Source of the DNA: Bacteroidota bacterium
GTDB taxonomy: Bacteria; Bacteroidota; Bacteroidia; Bacteroidales; UBA932
Assembly (NCBI GenBank): GCA_029567375.1
Contig: JAKQLB010000337.1
Location: 1-39,561, forward strand
DNA length: 39,561 nucleotides
Reading direction: 5' to 3'
The notes beneath the pieces are model-generated. The model made no database searches, had not been told where the DNA came from, and saw only the letters and a program-made list of their open reading frames with translations. Below are positions 32,492-39,561 of the stretch, piece by piece. The translations under genes and the position numbers were made by a program. Numbering within the stretch: position 1 is the stretch's first letter; every line of letters begins with the position of its first letter.

Positions 32492-33631
32492 ATGGGAAAG
32501 ATTATTTTGACAGGAGACCGTCCTACCGGCCGTCTCCATATAGGACACTATGTGGGTTCGCTCCGCCGTAGGGTAGAGCTTCAGAACTCCGGTAAATATG
32601 AGAAAATATTCATTATGATAGCGGATGCGCAGGCCCTGACGGACAATGCGGACAATCCAGACAAAATACGCGACAACATCATAGAAGTAGCCCTTGACTA
32701 TATGTCAGCGGGACTTGACCCCGAGAAGTCAGTCCTCTTTATACAGTCACAGATAAGTGAGCTCACCGAGCTGACATTCTATTATATGAATCTGGTGACT
32801 GTGCAGCGTCTCCAGCGCAACCCTACCGTCAAGCAGGAAATACAGTTCCGTGGCTATAGCGATCATGCCGAAGAGGCCGACAATAAAGCGGGGATTCCGG
32901 TTGGTTTTTTCTGCTATCCCATAAGTCAGGCTTCGGATATCACAGCGTTCAAGGCCGACATTGTTCCCGTAGGTGAAGACCAGATACCGATGATCGAGCA
33001 GGCACGCGAGATTGTACGCAAATTCAACTCAACTTATGGAGAGACCCTTGTGGAGCCCCAGGCACTTCTACCCGATAATTCCGCCTGTATGCGTCTCCCG
33101 GGCACCGATGGAAAGTCCAAAATGAGCAAGTCGCTTGGCAACTGTATCTATCTTGCGGACTCCGCAGAAGAGGTATGGCAAAAGGTAAGGGGAATGTACA
33201 CGGATCCTCTGCATATTCAGGTGTCGGATCCCGGCCATGTAGAGGGCAACACCGTATTTACCTATCTGGATGCATTCTGCAAGGATGAACATTTCGAGAA
33301 GTATGGTGACTGTTTCCATGGGCGCAAGGTGAGTTTTGATTTCCACAATCTGGAGGAGGTCAAGGAACAATACCGCAAAGGAGGGCTCGGTGATATGATG
33401 ATCAAGACATTCCTCAACGCGGTGCTCAATGATGTTCTGGAGCCGATAAGACAGCGCCGTAAAGAGCTGGAGCAGAATATTCCCTATGTTTATGATGTTC
33501 TAAAAAAGGGCTCCGAGATAGCTCGAGCCGCAGCCGCAGAGACTCTTGCGGATGTCAAACGTGCCATGCGCATCAATTATTTTGAAGACAAAGAGTTGAT
33601 AGCAGCTCAGGCTGAGAAATATAGTCTCTAG
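32492..33631 (+). CDS. trpS: Tryptophanyl-tRNA synthetase
   Basis: 379 residues from the ATG at 32492. The class I signatures are GRLHIGHYVGSL (HIGH) and KSKMSKSLGN (KMSKS). TrpRS-specific parts include YPISQASDITAFKADIVPVG and VGEDQIPMIEQAREIVRKFN. It charges tRNA-Trp with tryptophan in the cytoplasm. At 379 residues it is somewhat longer than the E. coli enzyme (334), with extra sequence around the helix after KMSKS. Its transcript ends at the two-way terminator 33653-33684. Confidence 0.96.
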   Translation: MGKIILTGDRPTGRLHIGHYVGSLRRRVELQNSGKYEKIFIMIADAQALTDNADNPDKIRDNIIEVALDYMSAGLDPEKSVLFIQSQISELTELTFYYMNLVTVQRLQRNPTVKQEIQFRGYSDHAEEADNKAGIPVGFFCYPISQASDITAFKADIVPVGEDQIPMIEQAREIVRKFNSTYGETLVEPQALLPDNSACMRLPGTDGKSKMSKSLGNCIYLADSAEEVWQKVRGMYTDPLHIQVSDPGHVEGNTVFTYLDAFCKDEHFEKYGDCFHGRKVSFDFHNLEEVKEQYRKGGLGDMMIKTFLNAVLNDVLEPIRQRRKELEQNIPYVYDVLKKGSEIARAAAAETLADVKRAMRINYFEDKELIAAQAEKYSL

Positions 33632-33652
33632 GTACTGTTTATAGCAAAATAG

Positions 33653-33684
33653 AAAAGGAGAAACTTATGTAGGTTTCTCCTTTT
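33653..33684. terminator. Two-way terminator between trpS and metG
   Basis: AAAAGGAGAAAC (33653-33664) pairs perfectly with GTTTCTCCTTTT (33673-33684), loop of 8 nt, followed by TTCTTT on the plus strand and by TATTTTGC on the minus strand. It serves both convergent genes. Confidence 0.88.
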
Positions 33685-33693
33685 TTCTTTGGA

Positions 33694-35772
33694 TTAGCCT
33701 ATGCAAGCTCCGTTTATAAGTTTTTCTTCCGGAGAGACGATGCGCATTTTGCCATCTTCCTGCTGAGCCATCAGGATCATGCCCTTGGATTCGATACCGC
33801 GGATTTTGCGTGGCTGCAGGTTGGCCAGAATGCATATCTGCTTGCCGACCATCTCTTCGGGAGTGTAGTATTCCGCGATACCTGATACAATAGTGCGGGT
33901 GTCAAGACCGGTGTCGATGGTTAGTTTGAGAAGTTTATCGGTTTTGGGCACTCTTTCAGCCTCAAGAACAGTGGCAGTGCGGATATCCATTGCCTGGAAC
34001 TCATCAAAAGTGCATTCTGCCTTAGCCGGAGCAATCACGGGCTCTTCCTGAGCAGCTTTTTCTGCGGCAGCTGCTTCATTTGCAACCTTGGTTGCATTTA
34101 ATTTTGCTATCTGAGCCTCAACCTGAGCATCCTCTATCTTGGCGAATAGCAACTCGGCCTTATTGAGTTTATGACCTACGGGGAGAATTCCATCCTTTCC
34201 GAGCTCATCCCACGCCAATGCGGAATCAAGAACTGCCACATTAAGAATATGATTGAGCTTTTCAACCGAAAAAGGGAGGAAAGGTGCGAAGGCAATCGTC
34301 AGATTGGCACAGATCTGGAGCGACACATTGAGAATGGAGGCTGTACGCTCAAGATCACTCTGACCCACCTTCCAGGGCTCAGTGTCTGCAAGATATTTGT
34401 TTCCCAAACGGGCAAGATTCATAGCTTCCTTAAGCGCTTCGCGGAATTTGTAATTCTCGAGGTTATCCTCGATTGCTTTACGTATATCCGGAATCTGGGA
34501 GAGTGTTTCCGTATCTATTTGCTCAGGTTTTGCATTTGCCGGCACCTCACCGTTAAAATATTTGTGTGTCAGCACGACGGCACGGTTGACGAAATTGCCG
34601 AAAATGGCCACCAATTCGCTATTATTGCGTGTCTGAAATTCTTTCCAGGTAAAATCATTGTCCTTGGTCTCAGGAGCATTTGCACAAAGTGCATAACGCA
34701 GCACATCCTGCTGTCCGGGGAAATCCTCAAGATATTCGTGGAGCCACACAGCCCAGTTTTGAGAGGTGGATATCTTTTCACCTTCAAGATTGAGGAACTC
34801 ATTGGCGGGGACATTATCCGGAAGGATATAGCCATCACCGTATGCCTTAAGCATGGAGGGGAAGACAATGCAATGAAATACTATGTTGTCTTTACCAATA
34901 AAATGCACAAGTTTGGTTTCCTTACTTTTCCACCATTTCTCCCATTCATCGGGAAGAAGTTCTATGGTGTTGGAAATGTATCCGATAGGGGCATCAAACC
35001 AAACATAGAGCACCTTACCTTCGGCTCCTTCCACAGGGACGGGCACACCCCAGTCGAGGTCACGGCTCACGGCACGCGGCTGAAGACCGCCATCCAACCA
35101 GGATTTGCATTGTCCGTAAACGTTGCTCTTCCACTCTTTATGACCTTCCAGGATCCACTCCTTGAGCCAGGGCTCATATTCGTCCAGCGGAAGATACCAG
35201 TGCTTTGTCATCTTCTTAACCGGTTTGGCACCGCTGATGGCCGAATGAGGATCGATCAATTCATCCGGACTCAGAGTGCTTCCGCACTTCTCGCACTGAT
35301 CACCGTAGGCTCCCTCTGCACCGCATTTTGAGCAGGTACCCACTATATATCTGTCCGCAAGGAAACACTTGGCCTCCTCATCATAATACTGCTCGCTCTC
35401 CCTCTCCACAAACTTGCCCTCATCATAGAGTTTCTTAAAAAATTCAGATGCAGTTTTGTAGTGAATCTTGGAGCTGGTACGGGAATAGATGTCAAACTTT
35501 ATACCGAAATCGGCAAAAGAGTTTTTGATGATGCCGTGATATTTGTCCACAATATCCTGAGGGGTACAACCCTCCTTTCGCGCCTTAATGGTAATGGGAA
35601 CACCATGCTCATCGGAACCGCATACAAAGAGAGTCTCCCTGCCGCGCATACGAAGGTACCGCACATATATGTCTGCAGGAACATAAACACCTGCAAGATG
35701 ACCGATATGAATGGGCCCGTTGGCATAAGGTAAAGCACAGGTTACGAGATTTCTTTTGTAATTGGTATTCAT
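33694..35772 (-). CDS. metG: Methionyl-tRNA synthetase, long form with C-terminal tRNA-binding domain
   Basis: 692 residues from the ATG at 35772 ([19 protein letters not shown]). HIGH motif in [15 protein letters not shown]-type motif as KISTS ([11 protein letters not shown]), and a zinc knuckle CSKCG...CEKCG, as in the E. coli type. The anticodon-binding helical domain is followed by an Ala/Glu-rich linker (about 560-585) and a C-terminal EMAP/OB-fold tRNA-binding domain ([20 protein letters not shown]...). It charges both initiator and elongator tRNA-Met. A -7 box is at 35800-35807. Confidence 0.97.
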   Translation of the reverse strand: MNTNYKRNLVTCALPYANGPIHIGHLAGVYVPADIYVRYLRMRGRETLFVCGSDEHGVPITIKARKEGCTPQDIVDKYHGIIKNSFADFGIKFDIYSRTSSKIHYKTASEFFKKLYDEGKFVERESEQYYDEEAKCFLADRYIVGTCSKCGAEGAYGDQCEKCGSTLSPDELIDPHSAISGAKPVKKMTKHWYLPLDEYEPWLKEWILEGHKEWKSNVYGQCKSWLDGGLQPRAVSRDLDWGVPVPVEGAEGKVLYVWFDAPIGYISNTIELLPDEWEKWWKSKETKLVHFIGKDNIVFHCIVFPSMLKAYGDGYILPDNVPANEFLNLEGEKISTSQNWAVWLHEYLEDFPGQQDVLRYALCANAPETKDNDFTWKEFQTRNNSELVAIFGNFVNRAVVLTHKYFNGEVPANAKPEQIDTETLSQIPDIRKAIEDNLENYKFREALKEAMNLARLGNKYLADTEPWKVGQSDLERTASILNVSLQICANLTIAFAPFLPFSVEKLNHILNVAVLDSALAWDELGKDGILPVGHKLNKAELLFAKIEDAQVEAQIAKLNATKVANEAAAAEKAAQEEPVIAPAKAECTFDEFQAMDIRTATVLEAERVPKTDKLLKLTIDTGLDTRTIVSGIAEYYTPEEMVGKQICILANLQPRKIRGIESKGMILMAQQEDGKMRIVSPEEKLINGACIG

Positions 35773-35799
35773 CGTATTGAAATTTTTAAAATTGACCCG

Positions 35800-35807
35800 C
35801 AAAGGTA
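35800..35807 (-). promoter_or_regulatory. -7 box of metG
   Basis: Minus strand TACCTTTG matches TAnnTTTG; start near 35796 gives a leader of about 24 nt. It lies in the 50-bp gap after dnaG, so metG need not depend on dnaG transcription. Confidence 0.55.
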
Positions 35808-35822
35808 GTGAATTATTTGCAA

Positions 35823-37856
35823 TCAGAGGCGGTTGAGTTCTCTTGCAAAGCGATTTTTCACCTGATTGAACATCTGAAGCTGCATCATCAGAGCTTTCTG
35901 GCGCTCTATGTCCCCACTTGCCTCAGCGGCAGCTATTTCCTTAGTGAGGTCTAAACAAGCCTGTTCGGTAATACGCAATTTGTAGAGAATCATAGATTTA
36001 GGCACGGTAAAGCCAAGTATCGTCTCTTCAGGAGCTATAGACTTGCGATACTCTTTAACAGTCAGAGGATGAGTCTCCAGGAGCAATCCCAGGACTGTTT
36101 CGCGGAGCGCATCATTCTTGTGAACCGATAAAAAGCGTACAACTTGCTTCTGCTGCTCCTCGTGATCCCCACTGCCGGCAAGCGTACCATAGAGAGAGTA
36201 AAATTCCTCATAAATCGAACGATACAGAGGATTTTCAAACTCAAGTTCATCCTCACTGAGCGCAGAACGGATGTAGTCTGCAACCGTCACCCCTTCCCTC
36301 TTCCGGACTCCATAAAACATATCCTCCACAAAATGGATCGGATAGCAGCCAAACTTGACCAGATAATATACGAGCTCCCTCTCGGAAACATCCATAGGAG
36401 TATTACTACTGTAAACATCCCCAATCAAAAGTTCGCCGGCCGGCTCATAATACTCTTCGGAGGGAGGCGGTGGCTGCTGTTCATAAACCGGTCTAAGGTG
36501 CTCAGAAGAGGTCTCAGCTGCCTTACGCTGCTCCATACGCTGTTTCTCTTCACGCCGCTTCCGACGCAGGGAAGAAATCTCCTTGAAGAGCATCTCCGGT
36601 TTTTGATCATATTTTTTTGAGAGATTATCCACATAGAGATTTCTGAGGACCGGGTCCGAAACATAAGCAATTGTCTCTATCACATCCCTTATTGCCCTTG
36701 ACTTACGAACCGGATCGAGTTCACTATCCACCAGAAGTCTGCATTTATAGAAAATACAATCCTCCTCATTATTTGTGATGAAATCCCGTATCTCATCTCC
36801 CGTATGGGCCATTGCAAAGCTGTCGGGATCTTCGCCTTCGGGCAATAGCAGCACCCGAACATTCATGCCCTCTTCCAGAAGGAGATTGATATTCTTGAGA
36901 GAAGCATTGATTCCTGCCTCGTCATTGTCATAAATAATCGTTATATCGGGTGAAAAGCGCTTCATCAGGCGAATCTGGCCGGCCGTCAGTGCAGTACCAC
37001 AAGGTGCCACCACATTTGTGATTCCCGCCTGATGCATGGAAATAACATCGGTATATCCCTCCACCAAATAACACTTTTTCTCTTTTGCAATAGCGGATTT
37101 GGCGAAGAAAATACCATATACAGCATCACTCTTTTTGTATATTTCGCTGTTTTCGCTATTAACATATTTGGGGACATTCTTATCCTTTTTCAGGGTACGG
37201 CCGCCGAAAGCTATCACCCTTCCGCTGATGGAATGGATGGGAAACATCACCCTGTCATAAAATCTGTCGCTCACCTGACCGTTTTCACGGATAACGCAAA
37301 GGGTGGCTCCAACAAGGTAATCCTCCTTATACCCCTCTTTGCGAGCAGCGTCGATAAGGGTGTCAGGATGGTGCGAAGCAAAACCAAGGCCGAATTTCCG
37401 GATGGTATCATCATTATATCCCCTCTGTCTGAAGTAAGAGAGCCCTACAGTCCTTCCAAAATCGTTGTCCCAAAGCAGATTCTGATAGAATTTCTGTGCA
37501 AAGTCACTTACCACAAGAAGATTGTCATAGCGCTGGTTACGAGCTACCTCTTCCGGAGTAAGTTCTTTTTCCACCACCTCGATATTGTACTTTGCAGCCA
37601 GATAGCGCAATGCTTCCGGATAACTCATGTGCTCATGCTCCATTACGAATGAGAGAGCATTGCCTCCCTTGCCGCAGGAGAAGCATTTAAAAAGGTTTTT
37701 GGCAGAAGATACCGCCATTGAGGGATTCCTGTCAGGATGAAATGGACAGAGACCCCACCAGTTGGAACCTTTCCGCCTCAGGGAGACGAAATCGCCTATT
37801 ACCTCCTCGATCTTTATTGCGTCGAAGATTCTGTTTATGGTATCTCTGTCAATCAT
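35823..37856 (-). CDS. dnaG: DNA primase
   Basis: 677 residues. N-terminal CHC2 zinc finger: [10 protein letters not shown] and [10 protein letters not shown]. The RNA polymerase core has FGGRTL, and the Toprim part has [21 protein letters not shown] and the acidic YDNDEAG. A proline/glutamate-rich linker ([13 protein letters not shown]) leads to the C-terminal helicase-binding domain. It makes RNA primers for replication and works with DnaB. It begins 6 bp after the HU-CCDC81-like gene stop, and the two are probably co-transcribed. The Zn ligands Cys-His-Cys-Cys are intact. Confidence 0.97.
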   Translation of the reverse strand: MIDRDTINRIFDAIKIEEVIGDFVSLRRKGSNWWGLCPFHPDRNPSMAVSSAKNLFKCFSCGKGGNALSFVMEHEHMSYPEALRYLAAKYNIEVVEKELTPEEVARNQRYDNLLVVSDFAQKFYQNLLWDNDFGRTVGLSYFRQRGYNDDTIRKFGLGFASHHPDTLIDAARKEGYKEDYLVGATLCVIRENGQVSDRFYDRVMFPIHSISGRVIAFGGRTLKKDKNVPKYVNSENSEIYKKSDAVYGIFFAKSAIAKEKKCYLVEGYTDVISMHQAGITNVVAPCGTALTAGQIRLMKRFSPDITIIYDNDEAGINASLKNINLLLEEGMNVRVLLLPEGEDPDSFAMAHTGDEIRDFITNNEEDCIFYKCRLLVDSELDPVRKSRAIRDVIETIAYVSDPVLRNLYVDNLSKKYDQKPEMLFKEISSLRRKRREEKQRMEQRKAAETSSEHLRPVYEQQPPPPSEEYYEPAGELLIGDVYSSNTPMDVSERELVYYLVKFGCYPIHFVEDMFYGVRKREGVTVADYIRSALSEDELEFENPLYRSIYEEFYSLYGTLAGSGDHEEQQKQVVRFLSVHKNDALRETVLGLLLETHPLTVKEYRKSIAPEETILGFTVPKSMILYKLRITEQACLDLTKEIAAAEASGDIERQKALMMQLQMFNQVKNRFARELNRL

Positions 37857-37862
37857 AATAGG

Positions 37863-38822
37863 TTATCTACCGAGTATTCTGAGTTCCTCTTTGGTATAAA
37901 GCAGCTTGTCGAGTAGAGGTGAGAGCCACTCCGAGTCTCTGAAGAAATAGAGCAGCAGAGCCACAACTATCACCAGAGCAATAATTGTCACAATCACCCA
38001 TAGTCCCACACGCTTTTTGGAGGGTGCTAATACAAGATCAGGTTCATTTTCTGCCTCAGGCTCCTCGACAAACTCGTTGTCTTCAATAGTTTCAGGGTCA
38101 ATTACGGCAACCTCAACGGGCTCTGACTCTGTTTGAGGCTCTGATTCGGGTTTTTGTTCGGCTTGAGTTTCAGTATCATATTCCTGTTTAGTTTCCGTAT
38201 CAAATTCTGCTGCGGGCTCCTCTGCAAGTGTCGGCTCTGATTCGGGATCCTGTTCAGATATGGACTCAGATTCGGGTTCTTGTTCAGAGATAGACTCGGG
38301 TTCAGGTTCGGATGTAATTTCGAGCGCAGGTTCTGACTCAGACTCCGGTGTAGATTCCGACTCGGGTGGAGCTACCGGCACAAAGTCCGGATCCGGGGCT
38401 TTGACGGAGACAGGCTCGAAACCGATGCCGTCGGGATAGATGTCCAGATCTTCGTCTGCGACGAAAAAATATTCATTACAGGAAGTGGCATGCATACGAC
38501 CGAGCGAAGGCAAATCAACTGACTTTTCATTTTCCAGGTCAGAGATGAAGACTCTTATAAACATATCATACTCTTCGGCTACCTGTGCAGATGGCAAGCC
38601 GGAAACCTCCTCCAACTTATTGAGAAAAATATCCCTTTCTGCAACGGTAACTCCGTCCTTACAAAAAGACATTCTCCTATAAGGAGGATTGATCATAGTC
38701 CTGCAAGCGGAGAAAGTCGCAGGCATCAACTCGGCCAGGAAATGGCCTACTCTGGGCACGCCTACCCTGTCATTCTCAAGGATAAGCTCTTTAATTGTGC
38801 GTGAAAAAAGTGATATGTCCAT
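37863..38822 (-). CDS. HU-CCDC81-like protein with acidic repeat linker and C-terminal membrane segment
   Basis: 319 residues from the ATG at 38822. Residues 1-60 and 61-140 look like the two HU-CCDC81-type domains seen in Bacteroidota proteins (SRTIKELILENDRVGVPRVG and RDIFLNKLEEVSGLPSAQVAEEYDMF, shown in part). Residues 150-262 are a low-complexity acidic linker with repeats such as PESESEP, SISEQEPESES and DTETQAEQ. Residues 272-293 form one membrane helix, followed by a short tail. Many family members carry a C-terminal SPOR domain for peptidoglycan; none is seen here. The start region is duplicated (23-bp repeat 38800-38845), which puts an out-of-frame ATG upstream. The longer in-frame reading to 38939 passes the promoter and is rejected. 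dnaG follows by 6 bp. Confidence 0.8.
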   Translation of the reverse strand: MDISLFSRTIKELILENDRVGVPRVGHFLAELMPATFSACRTMINPPYRRMSFCKDGVTVAERDIFLNKLEEVSGLPSAQVAEEYDMFIRVFISDLENEKSVDLPSLGRMHATSCNEYFFVADEDLDIYPDGIGFEPVSVKAPDPDFVPVAPPESESTPESESEPALEITSEPEPESISEQEPESESISEQDPESEPTLAEEPAAEFDTETKQEYDTETQAEQKPESEPQTESEPVEVAVIDPETIEDNEFVEEPEAENEPDLVLAPSKKRVGLWVIVTIIALVIVVALLLYFFRDSEWLSPLLDKLLYTKEELRILGR

Positions 38823-38845
38823 CGTGAAAAAAGTGATATGTCCAT
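38762..38845 (-). other. Out-of-frame decoy ORF overlapping the HU-CCDC81-like start
   Basis: From the upstream ATG (38845) a 27-codon frame runs MDISLFSRWTYHFF... and stops at TAG (38764-38762). It overlaps the real start (38822). Since the -7 box at 38852-38859 lies 7 nt before this ATG, it would be at the very 5' end of the message and could reduce translation of the main gene or act as a translational control. It is probably a by-product of the duplication. Confidence 0.55.
38800..38845 (-). repeat. Perfect 23-bp tandem duplication covering the start codon
   Basis: Bases 38800-38822 and 38823-38845 are identical. On the minus strand each copy begins with ATGGACATATCAC. The copy next to the coding sequence gives the true start (MDISLFSR); the upstream copy gives a second ATG that, because 23 is not a multiple of three, reads in another frame. 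Confidence 0.97.
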
Positions 38846-38851
38846 ATCTTG

Positions 38852-38859
38852 CAAAGTTA
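38852..38859 (-). promoter_or_regulatory. -7 box of the HU-CCDC81-like gene (and dnaG)
   Basis: Minus strand TAACTTTG matches TAnnTTTG. The predicted start (near 38848) falls about 3 nt before the decoy ATG and 26 nt before the true one. No clear -33 TTTG. Confidence 0.55.
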
Positions 38860-38880
38860 GTAACAATCAGCAATAAAAAA

Positions 38881-38903
38881 AAACCGACTTTGAGAGTCGG
38901 TTT
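38881..38903 (-). terminator. Intrinsic terminator of the 38926 gene
   Basis: AAACCGACT (38881-38889) and AGTCGGTTT (38895-38903) form a perfect 9-bp stem with a 5-nt loop; on the minus strand the stem runs into a long U-tract (complement of the A-run ending at 38883). It lies 23 nt after the stop codon of the 38926 gene. Confidence 0.88.
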
Positions 38904-38925
38904 TAAAAAAATATCATTTTTCACT

Positions 38926-39561
38926 TCATTTATTTGCAATTCTGCTTAAACTTCTATAAATCAAGTCGATAGTTGATCTTTCCACCGGGCTGCGATCGCA
39001 GTCGTAAATAAAGGTCTTAAGGATGGAAGACTGGCTTTCAGAGAGTTCGCTATCATAATGAAATGATATGACGGCACCCAGCAGATATGGATAGAAAGCA
39101 GTGTGGAAACTGTATGTCCCTGTCTGGTCAAGAGTAATTTCATCGATTTTATCTAGGACTGATTTGCTAAGTTCAACGATCTGCGCAGAGGTAAAGCATT
39201 CGTTGTCAACAGCCGATGCCATAACAAGCGAAAAAGAAGAAATTCCTCCTACGATACTTCCCTGTTTTCTATACTCTTTACTCTCCAATACAACGACAAA
39301 AGTGTCGCCACGGTCACTATATTTCACCTCTTTGTAGAGACGCAACATTTCTCTTGGGGCATCTTTGCGATTATGGAGTTCACGATATCCGTTGAAGATG
39401 TTCATAACATAATGAATTCCATCCAGAAAAGAAAGGGATAGACTGCAATATGCCATTACATTTCCGTTATATGGGTAAATATAACAGCTTCTTACAAGGT
39501 TTTGGGTTGACATTGCAGAGAGCAAATGATTATCGATCTCGCACATTGCGTATAACTCAAT
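38926..39561 (-). CDS. Protein of unknown function (5' end probably outside the window)
   Basis: At least 206 residues. An ATG exists at 39546, but the frame stays open to the window edge (five more codons), so the true start may be outside. The protein is soluble-looking with mixed alpha/beta composition: MAYCSLSLSFLDGIHYVMNIF, VVVLESKEYRKQGSIVGGISSF, ITLDQTGTYSFHTAFYPYL, and a C-terminal helix DLIYRSLSRIANK, each shown in part. No signal peptide, membrane segment or known motif is seen. It ends in a strong terminator and does not share a transcript with the next gene. Confidence 0.65.
   Translation of the reverse strand: MELYAMCEIDNHLLSAMSTQNLVRSCYIYPYNGNVMAYCSLSLSFLDGIHYVMNIFNGYRELHNRKDAPREMLRLYKEVKYSDRGDTFVVVLESKEYRKQGSIVGGISSFSLVMASAVDNECFTSAQIVELSKSVLDKIDEITLDQTGTYSFHTAFYPYLLGAVISFHYDSELSESQSSILKTFIYDCDRSPVERSTIDLIYRSLSRIANK

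Noticed and set aside
34171-35331. Long open frame on the plus strand opposite metG (386 codons)
   Set aside because: It lies wholly antisense to a clear methionyl-tRNA synthetase gene, has no recognisable domain, and reads like the mirror of well-used codons.
33632-35822. T-box or leader peptide controlling trpS or metG
   Set aside because: trpS follows recA by 11 bp and metG has only about 24 nt of leader, so there is no room for such an element.
38080-38375. Repetitive stretch as a possible CRISPR or minisatellite array
   Set aside because: The repeats are degenerate, in frame, and encode the Glu/Ser/Pro-rich linker; there are no uniform repeats and spacers.
37863-38939. Longer in-frame start at 38939 for the HU-CCDC81-like gene
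   Set aside because: It would place the promoter box and part of the upstream terminator inside the coding sequence; the ATG at 38822 gives the expected domain start.

Overview
The window looks like ordinary chromosome of a member of the Bacteroidales (phylum Bacteroidota). Three things support this. Many genes and tRNAs are preceded by the Bacteroidota sigma-factor -7 box TAnnTTTG, sometimes with a TTG/TTTG -33 element 18-20 bp upstream. The protein families are typical of the phylum: outer-membrane barrels with a carboxypeptidase-like N-terminal domain, HU-CCDC81-type envelope proteins, DUF1460 and Cthe_2159-like lipoproteins, and a TonB-dependent thiamin receptor. Shine-Dalgarno sequences are mostly absent before start codons. 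I see no insertion sequence, prophage, integrase or CRISPR array. The family or genus cannot be fixed from the sequence alone.

Layout. 1-2009: end of an unknown gene, a DEDDy exonuclease and an RlmI-like rRNA methyltransferase in one overlapping operon. 2041-3219: flavodiiron protein. 3558-5708: two tandem paralogous exported/membrane proteins and a DUF2007 protein. 5952-8300: outer-membrane barrel protein, then a two-way terminator and tRNA-Cys. 8602-11733: thiamin outer-membrane receptor under a TPP riboswitch, and glutaminyl cyclase. 11803-16346: tight five-gene operon (acyl-ACP thioesterase, steroid 5-alpha-reductase homologue, lipoprotein, Old-Yellow-Enzyme-type reductase, GH18 lipoprotein). 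16359-18279: cation antiporter and two small envelope genes. 18394-19575: RNase P RNA and a DUF1460 lipoprotein. 19599-21258: beta-eliminating lyase with its leader. 21333-24821: tRNA-Thr, POT transporter, tRNA-Leu, Cthe_2159-like lipoprotein. 24812-31310: minus-strand operon rlmN, patatin, recX, prfB, tpiA, prmA. 31443-33631: recA-trpS. 33694-39561: metG, dnaG, an HU-CCDC81-like gene and an unknown gene cut by the window edge.

The most striking element lies upstream of the beta-eliminating lyase (tryptophanase/tyrosine phenol-lyase family). A 21-codon leader ORF carries six consecutive tyrosine codons and no tryptophan codon. It is followed by three mutually exclusive RNA pairings: 1:2 uses the Tyr codons themselves, 2:3 is an antiterminator, and 3:4 is an intrinsic terminator ending in nine U. 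This is a complete tyrosine-codon transcription attenuator in front of a gene whose family is normally catabolic. In its classical reading it would turn the gene on when charged tRNA-Tyr is scarce, which is unexpected for a degradative lyase.

Other points: a 23-bp tandem duplication over the start of the HU-CCDC81-like gene creates an out-of-frame decoy start; a 5-alpha-reductase homologue and an enone-reductase-type flavoprotein sit in one operon; the prfB +1 programmed frameshift is intact, with its Shine-Dalgarno-like stimulator; and several genes have the predicted transcription start only 2-7 nt before the ATG.
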